In this document: piece by piece, positions 1-7,088 of the stretch
Layout: every line of letters begins with the position of its first letter
Numbering within the stretch: the stretch's first letter is position 1
Source of the DNA: Larkinella sp. C7
GTDB lineage: Bacteria > Bacteroidota > Bacteroidia > Cytophagales > Spirosomataceae
Length of the DNA stretch: 64,000 bases
Assembly (NCBI RefSeq): GCF_006149005.1
Contig: NZ_VBSL01000003.1
Span: forward strand, 310,001-374,000
Reading direction: 5' to 3'
Notes under the pieces: generated by a model
What the model was told of the DNA's origin: nothing
Database searches by the model: none
Seen by the model: only the letters and a program-made list of their open reading frames with translations
Program-made: the position numbers and the translations under genes

Positions 1-1
1 C

Positions 2-484
2 GCTGCGGACGTAAAAATTCAGGCACAAAATGGCGTGGCTTTCGCCGACAACCGACCGTTTACCGGCATCGTCTACACCTTGTGGCAGAACAAAAAAGAC
101 ACGGCGGAAATTGTCGGTTTCCGGAATGGCGTCGAACACGGCGAATGGAAACGGTTTTATGAGTCCGGGAAATTGATGGAAAGACGGTTTTTCAGGAACG
201 GAAAAAAAAACGGGGACTATGTTGCCTGGTGGCCCAACGGCCGTAAGAAACTGGACTACCATTTTGAAAATGGCGAATACCACGGGGTTTGTAAAGAATG
301 GTCGGAGTCGGGATTGCTCCTGAAAGAAATGACGTATAAACAGGGTTACGAAGAGGGGCGTCAAAAAGCGTTTTATGATAACGGTAAGGTAAAAGCCAAT
401 TACATCATCAGCGAAGGAAGAAGGTATGGGTTACTCGGAACAAAAAACTGCGTCAATGTGGCCGACAGCGTATTTAAGAACTAG
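2..484 (+). CDS. MORN/YwqK-type repeat protein, 5' truncated by window edge
   Basis: The frame is open from base 2 with no convincing start. A GTG at 35 is in frame, but the codons before it read as ordinary protein (DVKIQAQNG), so the gene begins outside the window. The visible part has repeated units of the form NG-x3-G-x-W-x3-Y/F-x2-G-K (for example around GVEHGEWKRFYESGK and KKNGDYVAWWPNGRKK), which is the MORN-like repeat of the YwqK antitoxin-like family. These are beta-hairpin repeats found in many Bacteroidota surface or periplasmic proteins, and no enzymatic function can be assigned. Its 3' end overlaps the following SCO1-like gene, so the two are probably co-transcribed and translationally coupled. 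Confidence 0.75.
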   Translation, partial: AADVKIQAQNGVAFADNRPFTGIVYTLWQNKKDTAEIVGFRNGVEHGEWKRFYESGKLMERRFFRNGKKNGDYVAWWPNGRKKLDYHFENGEYHGVCKEWSESGLLLKEMTYKQGYEEGRQKAFYDNGKVKANYIISEGRRYGLLGTKNCVNVADSVFKN

Positions 485-1112
485 CTTCTGGCTGTTTCTG
501 GCAGTCTGTTTTGGCTGTAACCCGCCGGAAACCAACCCCGGATTACCGTATTACAACACCCCGGATTTTACACCCGTCTTTCTGGAATCGGCAGGCAGTG
601 TGGCTGAAAAAATCCCCCATACCATCGCCGACTTTTCATTCAAAGATCAAAACGGCGTGACCATCAGCCAGAAGGATATTGAAGGTAAAATTCACGTCGC
701 CGATTTTTTCTTTACTTCCTGCGGAGTCATCTGCCCTAAGATGACCAAACACCTGAAGATGGTCGAAAAGGCGTTCCCGAATGACCAAAACCTGGTTTTG
801 CTTTCCTACAGCGTGACGCCCTGGATCGATACGGTTGCACGGTTGAAAAAATACAGCGAAGCCAACCGGATTCAATCGAAAACCTGGCATTTGCTGACGG
901 GCCGAAAATCCGAGATTTACCAACTAGCGCGGCAATCCTACTTTGCCGAAGAAGAATTGGGGTTCAGCAAAGACAGTACCCAATTTCTGCACACCGAACA
1001 TTTTTTACTGGTCGATAAACAAAAACGCATCCGCGGCATTTATAATGGGACACTTGAACTAGAGATGCAGCAACTTATTGCTGACATAAAGACTTTGCAG
1101 CAGGAGCGTTGA
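456..1112 (+). CDS. SCO1/SenC-family copper-binding lipoprotein
   Basis: Thioredoxin-fold SCO protein, a family that delivers copper to cytochrome oxidase CuA or acts as a thiol redox protein at the outer face of the inner membrane. The family CxxxCP metal motif is present (SCGVICP). The third copper ligand is probably the first His of the later HTEH stretch, about 90 residues on. The N-terminus has a hydrophobic segment ending in VCFGC, a plausible lipobox. I chose the ATG at 456 because it puts the lipid Cys 21 residues in; an ATG at 426 is also in frame. Either start overlaps the end of the upstream MORN gene (by 29 or 59 nt), which indicates coupling. No cytochrome oxidase gene is nearby. 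Confidence 0.88.
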   Translation: MWPTAYLRTSFWLFLAVCFGCNPPETNPGLPYYNTPDFTPVFLESAGSVAEKIPHTIADFSFKDQNGVTISQKDIEGKIHVADFFFTSCGVICPKMTKHLKMVEKAFPNDQNLVLLSYSVTPWIDTVARLKKYSEANRIQSKTWHLLTGRKSEIYQLARQSYFAEEELGFSKDSTQFLHTEHFLLVDKQKRIRGIYNGTLELEMQQLIADIKTLQQER

Positions 1113-1141
1113 AGGAAAGTTTCACCGGAATCGTACTTTTG
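1109..1141 (+). promoter_or_regulatory. Putative Bacteroidota-type promoter of the fdhF/ydeP-like gene
   Basis: TACTTTTG at 1134-1141 matches the Bacteroidota -7 consensus TAnnTTTG. A TTG at 1109-1111 lies 22 nt upstream, as expected for the -33 box. The predicted start of transcription falls about 20-25 nt before the ATG at 1171. The -33 box overlaps the end of the SCO1-like gene. Confidence 0.5.
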
Positions 1142-1170
1142 TTTTCACGCTACCGCAAAGAAAGCCCGTT

Positions 1171-3453
1171 ATGAAACTTGCTCCTGATACCTTAACCGAT
1201 CTGAAAATTACCAAACCGAAGGATACGGCCGCCGGGCTGACCGCTGTAACCGAATCTTTTCGACACGTTTTTCGCCAGACGGAACTGGTGCGCGGCTGGA
1301 AAGCGCTGTATCAGCTCAATCAGAAAGACGGCTACGATTGCCCGAGTTGCGCCTGGCCCGATCCCGACGATGACCGTTCATCCATTGCGGAGTATTGCGA
1401 AAGTGGTGCCAAAGCCGTTGCCGACGAAATAATGACGAAGCACACAGCCTCGCCGGTTCTGTTTCAGCGGTATTCGGTGGCGGACTTGCTGCAAAAGGAT
1501 GATTTCTGGCTCGGACAGCAGGGGCGGTTGACGCAGCCGCTGGTGATTCGGAAAGGGCAGACGCACTACGAACCCATCGCCTGGAACGATGCCTTTCAAC
1601 TCATTGCCGACCACCTCAATGCGCTCGATTCGCCGGACGAAGCGGTTTTTTATACCTCGGGCCGAACCAGCAACGAAGCGGCTTTCCTGTACCAGTTGTT
1701 TGTCCGGCAATATGGCACCAACAACATGCCGGATTGCTCCAACATGTGTCACGAATCGACCTCCGTCGCACTGGCCGAAACCCTCGGGCTGGGCAAAGCG
1801 TCGATTGTCTACGAAGACCTGGAAAAAGCGGAAGTGATCATGATCATGGGCCAGAATCCCGGCACCAACGCCCCCCGCATGTTGACGCCCCTCGAACAGG
1901 CCAAGCGCAACGGGGCCACGATCATCGCCGTCAATCCGCTGGTGGAAACCGGTTTGCTGGCCTTCCAGTTTCCGCAAAGTGTTCGGGACATGGTGTTGGG
2001 TGGACAGAAACTGACCGACCTGTATCTGCAAATCCGGATCAACTCGGACCTGGCTTTTCTGAAAGCCATCTGTAAACTGCTGCTGGAAGAGGAGAAGAAA
2101 ACACCGGGTAAAGTCATTGATCACGCTTTTATTGAGGAATATACGGCAGATTATCAGGCTTTTATCAGCAGTCTGGCGCACTATGAACTGAGCGAACTGG
2201 TGGGCCAAACCGGGTTGTCGCTGGCGGAGATTCAGCAGACGGTCGATATTCTCAAACACAAAAAGAAGATCATCATTTGCTGGGCGATGGGGTTGACGCA
2301 GCACCGCAATTCCGTTCAGACCATCAACGAAGTGATCAACGTGCTGTTGCTTAAGGGAAGCATTGGCATTGAAGGCGGGGGAGCGGCTCCCATTCGCGGA
2401 CACAGCAATGTGCAGGGCGACCGGACGATGGGCATCTGGGAGCGACCGAAACCGGAGTTTCTGGACAAACTGAAAACCGTCTTTGGCTTTGAACCCCCGC
2501 GCGAACACGGTTTTAGCGTAGTCGAAGCCGTGAAAGCCATGCACGAGGGAGACGCCAAAGTGTTTTTCGGGATGGGTGGCAATTTTCTGATGGCGGTTTC
2601 CGATACGAACTACACCGCCGAGGCCCTGCAACGCTGCCGACTCACCGTTCAGGTGTCTACCAAGCTAAACCGCAGCCACTTGGTTCATGGCGAAACGGCC
2701 CTGATCCTGCCGTGTCTGGCGCGTTCCGACCGGGATGCGCAGGCTTCGGGTGATCAGTTTGTGACGACCGAAGCCACCACCGGCGTGGTTCAACAGTCGC
2801 ATGGCACCCTGGAACCGGTTTCGAAGCACTTAAAAAGTGAACCGGCGATTGTGGCGGAACTGGCCAGGGCGGTTTTCCGGAATCGCCCGAACACCGTCGA
2901 TTGGGACCAATTGATTGCCAATTATGATTACATCCGCGACCTGATCGAAAAAGTCGTTCCCGGTTTTGACAACTACAACGAGCGTGTCCGGAAACCGGGC
3001 GGTTTTTACCTGCCCAACGGCCCCCGCGAACGGAAATTTCCAACCAAAGATGGCAAGGCGCACTTCTCGATCAATGTCCCCAGCCAAATCGCCTTGCAAC
3101 CCGACGAACTGCTGTTGATGACGATTCGCAGCCACGACCAGTTCAACACGACGGTGTATGGCCGGGATGACCGCTACCGGGGCATTCACAACGAACGGCG
3201 GGTGGTGTTCATGCACGTCGACGACATCGCAAACCGGGGCTTGAAACCGCAGCAGGTGGTGAATCTGCAAAGCCGGTATGACGGAAAAATCCGTACCGCC
3301 GAGCGGTTTATCGTGGTTCCCTACAACATTCCGCGCGGCTGTACGGCGGCTTATTTCCCGGAAACCAACGTGCTGCTGCCCATCGATCAGTTTGCCGAAG
3401 GAAGCCTGACACCCACGTCGAAGTCGATTGTGATTACGGTGCATCCTTCCTGA
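1171..3453 (+). CDS. FdhF/YdeP-family molybdopterin oxidoreductase
   Basis: 760-residue molybdopterin-dependent oxidoreductase of the formate-dehydrogenase-like FdhF/YdeP subfamily, which uses a bis-MGD molybdenum cofactor; the physiological substrate of the subfamily is uncertain. The N-terminal DCPSCAWPDP (Cys57, Cys60) and Cys76 are typical of YdeP proteins and differ from the classical four-Cys ferredoxin-like motif. In the stretch DCSNMCHESTS, Cys193 sits where formate dehydrogenase H has its Mo-ligating selenocysteine. The codon here is an ordinary Cys codon, so no Sec readthrough is needed. The C-terminal part (TIRSHDQFNTTVYG onward) is the molydopterin dinucleotide-binding domain. The gene has its own likely promoter and overlaps the convergent downstream gene by 20 nt. 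Confidence 0.88.
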   Translation: MKLAPDTLTDLKITKPKDTAAGLTAVTESFRHVFRQTELVRGWKALYQLNQKDGYDCPSCAWPDPDDDRSSIAEYCESGAKAVADEIMTKHTASPVLFQRYSVADLLQKDDFWLGQQGRLTQPLVIRKGQTHYEPIAWNDAFQLIADHLNALDSPDEAVFYTSGRTSNEAAFLYQLFVRQYGTNNMPDCSNMCHESTSVALAETLGLGKASIVYEDLEKAEVIMIMGQNPGTNAPRMLTPLEQAKRNGATIIAVNPLVETGLLAFQFPQSVRDMVLGGQKLTDLYLQIRINSDLAFLKAICKLLLEEEKKTPGKVIDHAFIEEYTADYQAFISSLAHYELSELVGQTGLSLAEIQQTVDILKHKKKIIICWAMGLTQHRNSVQTINEVINVLLLKGSIGIEGGGAAPIRGHSNVQGDRTMGIWERPKPEFLDKLKTVFGFEPPREHGFSVVEAVKAMHEGDAKVFFGMGGNFLMAVSDTNYTAEALQRCRLTVQVSTKLNRSHLVHGETALILPCLARSDRDAQASGDQFVTTEATTGVVQQSHGTLEPVSKHLKSEPAIVAELARAVFRNRPNTVDWDQLIANYDYIRDLIEKVVPGFDNYNERVRKPGGFYLPNGPRERKFPTKDGKAHFSINVPSQIALQPDELLLMTIRSHDQFNTTVYGRDDRYRGIHNERRVVFMHVDDIANRGLKPQQVVNLQSRYDGKIRTAERFIVVPYNIPRGCTAAYFPETNVLLPIDQFAEGSLTPTSKSIVITVHPS

Positions 3454-6052
3454 ACCGAACCGCTTTCACTTCCATCAAGTCAACGACGGTCAGACGGTTA
3501 CGGAAAACAATGTAGACATCGTGTTCACCCGTCACCGGTTTGATGGGCAGGGTTTTCTCGACCCATTCCCTCCGCTTTCCGGTGGCGGGTGCATCCATTT
3601 CACCCACCAGTTCACCGGCAGGGCTGTCGAGCCGGATTTCGATGCTGGTGCCTTTGGTTTCGGTCGCGAGCGTGAAGTCGATGGCGTAAATGCCGGTTAA
3701 ATCGAACTGGCGCATCATCACCCAGCCCGCTTTATGAATGTCGTACATAATGTCACTGCGCTGAAGTTCATAATGGGCATCAAAATCCTGGGCCGTCAGC
3801 ACGGGTGGGCGCAGCACCACCGTCGACTGGCGGGTCAGCGGGCGGGCGGTTTTATGGCCTTTGTCGGTGTAGGTGGCCGTCAGCACATACGTTCCCTGGG
3901 CGGCCGGATCGGTAGCAAATTTGCCCTCCGCCGGGACTTTTTTCTCGGTCTTTTTGTCTGACAACGACAGGATATATCGCACCATTTCTGACGTTACCTC
4001 ATCCGAAAGCTGCGGATGGGCGCTCATGTTGGTTGGCCCCCATACGCCGGAACCGCCTTTCAGAATCTTTTTACTGAGTTGCTCAATGAGCGCCGGATCG
4101 GTTTTTTTGGGCTGGTACTTCACCGCAATTTCCCGAAAACTCGGCCCGACGGATTTGTCGTTCAACGCGTGGCAGGCTTTGCAGTCGTTCTCCTCGATCC
4201 AGGTGTAGCCGCGTTGGTTGGGCAATTTTAGTTCCCCTTTTTCCGAAAGCGAAACGGTTTTTCGGGTGGGCAAATACGTCAGTTTTACCTGAATCCGGGC
4301 CGGATCGACGCGGCCATCTTCCGCGTCTTCCACCTTCGTCCGGTACGAAACCGCCGGACCATACAGCCGCCCCGGTTCGGCCAGTTCAATGGTTACTTTG
4401 GGCGGATTGTTGCCCGCACTCACCACGGTTTCGGTTTCCGAACGCAGCCCCACCCGGTCGCTGACCACCAGTTTGACGCGGTAGTTGCCCGGTTTCCGAA
4501 ATGTATAGGAAAGGTCGGCGGATGTCTGGCTGAGCGGTTTTCCGTTGATGAACCAGCGGTAGGCGAGTTGGTCGTCTTTGTCGTAGTCCAGCGAGTTTTT
4601 GGCCGAAAACCGAACCGGCAACGGTACGGCCCCGGCCTCGGTTGTTTTCTCCAGCTTTGCCACCGGCGGACGGTTGCCGGCAATGTATTCAATCCGGACC
4701 AGGCGCGAATCGCTGTTTCCACCCCACAAGGCCCCAAATTCGATGAGGTAGATGGCGCCATCCGGTCCGAATCGCATGGCAATCGGCTTGCGAAAAGCTG
4801 TGGAAGGCATGAACGATTCGATGGCTTTCAGGTTTTTCTGGTCATCGAACGACACGGTTTTCATCCAGTTCCGCATCCATTCGCCCAGAAACAGCTTGCG
4901 GTCAAAATAGGCCGGGAATTTGATGGGGGAGGGGTTCTTGGGATCAAAATAGTAAATCGGTCCGGCCACGAGCGTTCGTCCGCCGGAGCCTAATTCCGGG
5001 TGTTCGGTCGACACGTCGTAAGGATACGCCAGAAAAGCCGGTTGCGCCGGTGGCAAATCCCGCAAACCGGTGTTGTTCACCGAGGTGTTGATCGGATGTT
5101 GCGGATCGAACTGAAACAGGACGGAATCTTTCGTGAAATCCACCTTGGCATACGGTTCGTTGTTGCCGATAAACAACGGCCAGCCGTGGTTACCGGCTTT
5201 GCGGGCCTGATTCAGTTCGTCGTAGCCCCGGGGTCCGCGCGACTCAGTGTCGCTGGCATCGGGGCCGATTTCGCTCCAGTATACAAAATCCGTGTCCTGA
5301 TCGACGGTCACTTTAAACGGATTCCGGCAGCCCATGACGTAAATTTCGGGCCTTGTCAGTGTGTCTTTGGAATCGGCAAACAGATTGCCTTTCGGAATGG
5401 TGTAGGTGCCATCGGGTTCAGGATGAATCCGGAGAATCTTCCCGCGTAAATCGTGCGTATTGCCCGCCGAACGCTGGGCATCGAAGAGTTCCCGGCCGGG
5501 CCGTTCGTCGAGCGGGGCAAAATTGGTGCCGAACGGATTGGTGTTGTCGCCGGTGGTAATGTACAGGTTTCCGTGTTGATCGAACGTCATGCCTCCGCCC
5601 GAGTGGCAGCATTCCCACGAATCGGGAACTTCCAGCATCATCTTCTCCGAACTCAGATCGAGCGAATCTCCCCGGAGCGTGAAGCGCGACAGCACGTTGA
5701 CGTTCTTGCGGGTTTTCGGGGCATAGTACAAATACAGGTGCCGGTTTTGCATAAATCCCGGATCGAGGGCAATGGATTGCAGCGTAGCTTCCGACGGTTG
5801 CGGGTCGATTTTTCCAAGCAGTTTGTTTTTTTTGGTGGCAACCCGGTGAACATACAGCTCACCACGATGGCCGATGTAGTACACATCGCCATTCGGGGCA
5901 ATGTCCAGTTCGATCAGGTCGCGGAGGTTGCCGGTGAGTTCCACTTTCCGAAACCGGTGTTCGTCGGGTGCTTCGGTCGGGCGGTCCTGCCGAAAAGCAA
6001 CCGAGAGTACACCAACCAGGATCAGTGGCAAAAAAAGACGGACTATTTTCAT
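3434..6052 (-). CDS. Secreted sugar-dehydrogenase-like beta-propeller with PKD, cytochrome c and CBM-like domains
   Basis: 872-residue exported protein with an N-terminal hydrophobic signal segment. Order of parts: glucose/sorbosone-dehydrogenase-type beta-propeller (about 35-450); PKD domain (about 457-545, NRPPVAKLE to ETETVVSAG); class I cytochrome c with CKACH (Cys624, Cys627, His628) and a likely distal Met in GPTNMSAHP; and a C-terminal CBM6-like beta-sandwich (about 765-870). This architecture is common in Bacteroidota and Verrucomicrobia, sometimes with a ThuA domain in front, which is absent here. It probably oxidises a carbohydrate in the periplasm or at the surface and passes electrons to its own heme. 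PQQ dependence and substrate are inferred only. Its 3' end overlaps the convergent fdhF-like gene by 20 nt. Confidence 0.82.
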   Translation of the reverse strand: MKIVRLFLPLILVGVLSVAFRQDRPTEAPDEHRFRKVELTGNLRDLIELDIAPNGDVYYIGHRGELYVHRVATKKNKLLGKIDPQPSEATLQSIALDPGFMQNRHLYLYYAPKTRKNVNVLSRFTLRGDSLDLSSEKMMLEVPDSWECCHSGGGMTFDQHGNLYITTGDNTNPFGTNFAPLDERPGRELFDAQRSAGNTHDLRGKILRIHPEPDGTYTIPKGNLFADSKDTLTRPEIYVMGCRNPFKVTVDQDTDFVYWSEIGPDASDTESRGPRGYDELNQARKAGNHGWPLFIGNNEPYAKVDFTKDSVLFQFDPQHPINTSVNNTGLRDLPPAQPAFLAYPYDVSTEHPELGSGGRTLVAGPIYYFDPKNPSPIKFPAYFDRKLFLGEWMRNWMKTVSFDDQKNLKAIESFMPSTAFRKPIAMRFGPDGAIYLIEFGALWGGNSDSRLVRIEYIAGNRPPVAKLEKTTEAGAVPLPVRFSAKNSLDYDKDDQLAYRWFINGKPLSQTSADLSYTFRKPGNYRVKLVVSDRVGLRSETETVVSAGNNPPKVTIELAEPGRLYGPAVSYRTKVEDAEDGRVDPARIQVKLTYLPTRKTVSLSEKGELKLPNQRGYTWIEENDCKACHALNDKSVGPSFREIAVKYQPKKTDPALIEQLSKKILKGGSGVWGPTNMSAHPQLSDEVTSEMVRYILSLSDKKTEKKVPAEGKFATDPAAQGTYVLTATYTDKGHKTARPLTRQSTVVLRPPVLTAQDFDAHYELQRSDIMYDIHKAGWVMMRQFDLTGIYAIDFTLATETKGTSIEIRLDSPAGELVGEMDAPATGKRREWVEKTLPIKPVTGEHDVYIVFRNRLTVVDLMEVKAVRFRKDAP

Positions 6053-6079
6053 AGCGTGTTTAGGGACGACTCATTTATT

Positions 6080-6087
6080 CAAATGTA
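6080..6087 (-). promoter_or_regulatory. Putative -7 element for the beta-propeller/cytochrome gene
   Basis: On the minus strand this reads TACATTTG, an exact TAnnTTTG match about 28 nt before the ATG at 6052. I see no good -33 TTG at the right distance. It lies back to back with a second TACATTTG on the plus strand that serves the divergent SDR gene. Confidence 0.4.
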
Positions 6088-6104
6088 ATTCAATCCGGTT
6101 TTGT

Positions 6105-6137
6105 TTTGGAATAGGCCCGTTCCATTCCTTACATTTG
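6105..6137 (+). promoter_or_regulatory. Putative promoter of the DHPR-like SDR gene
   Basis: TTTG at 6105-6108 and TACATTTG at 6130-6137 are separated by 21 nt, a full Bacteroidota -33/-7 pair. The ATG at 6166 follows 28 nt later. Confidence 0.55.
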
Positions 6138-6165
6138 ATTTTTAGCCTGATCAACATAACACCCT

Positions 6166-6852
6166 ATGTCAACCGTATTATTGACCGGAGGAGCCGGTGG
6201 TCTGGGCCGCTCCATTACCCAACAGTTGCTAAACAGTGGCCATACCGTTATTGCCACCCTCGAACCGGGCGGACACACGCTCGACGCGCAGCCCAATCTG
6301 GTGACGCACGAACTGGACCTGACCGACGAAGCGGGTTGTCGGGCTCTGGTTCAGAAGGTGGTGGCCGAACACGGTGGCATCGATGCGGCCATCCTGCTGG
6401 TGGGCGGTTTTGCGATGGGGTCGATCACGGACACCGATTTTGCCGCCATCGATCACCTGTTCCGGCTGAATTTTCAGACAACCTACCAGGTGGCCCGCCC
6501 GGTTTTTGAGCAGATGAGCCAGCAGGCGCAGGGCGGACGGTTTGTGCTGATTGGTGCCCGCCCGGCCCTGGTTCCGTCGGCCGGGAAGAGTATGGTGGCC
6601 TATGCCCTCTCGAAATCGCTGGTTATCCAGTTGTCCGAAATCCTCAATGCCGCCGGCAAAGACAAGAATATTATCTCGACGGTTCTGGTGCCGAGTACCA
6701 TCGACACGCCGACCAACCGCAAAGCCATGCCCAATGCCGATCCGGCCAATTGGGTAAAACCTGAAGACATTGCCGAACTGATTGATTTTGTGACCTTTGG
6801 CGCCGGAAAGATGTTGCGCGAATCGGTTTTGAAAGTGTACAACAAGGCCTAG
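6166..6852 (+). CDS. SDR oxidoreductase resembling dihydropteridine reductase
   Basis: 228-residue Rossmann-fold short-chain dehydrogenase. The NAD(P)-binding motif TGGAGGLG is at residues 7-14 and the catalytic pair is Tyr146/Lys150 (YALSK). The position that carries the catalytic Ser in classical SDRs is not Ser. The local pattern, LIGARPAL followed about 10 residues later by YALSKS, and later LVPSTIDTPTNRKAMPNAD, closely resembles eukaryotic quinoid dihydropteridine reductase, which also lacks that Ser. The pterin link is inferred from motif similarity recalled from the family; no aromatic amino-acid hydroxylase or pterin gene is in view. It is a single-gene unit with its own promoter. Confidence 0.8.
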   Translation: MSTVLLTGGAGGLGRSITQQLLNSGHTVIATLEPGGHTLDAQPNLVTHELDLTDEAGCRALVQKVVAEHGGIDAAILLVGGFAMGSITDTDFAAIDHLFRLNFQTTYQVARPVFEQMSQQAQGGRFVLIGARPALVPSAGKSMVAYALSKSLVIQLSEILNAAGKDKNIISTVLVPSTIDTPTNRKAMPNADPANWVKPEDIAELIDFVTFGAGKMLRESVLKVYNKA

Positions 6853-7088
6853 AGAAACCGAAAAAGCTACCCGAAGCACCGACCGGGCTTCCTGTTTCCA
6901 ACGATAAATGGTCCCGGCTAAGGGTTTTCAGCGAGGAAATGCAATTTTATTGAATAACGCATTGATAGTCAGTGCTTGTTTGTGTTATGAGAACGGACGT
7001 GCTTCCACACTTCCATTGGTAATCGCTTGAAACGGCTGTAAAGTCCGGTTCGTGTCGTAATTTGCAGCTTTCATTCGCTTTCAAACAC

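Noticed and set aside
1743-1755. Possible selenocysteine site in the molybdopterin oxidoreductase.
   Set aside because: The Mo-ligand position is an ordinary Cys codon, not TGA.
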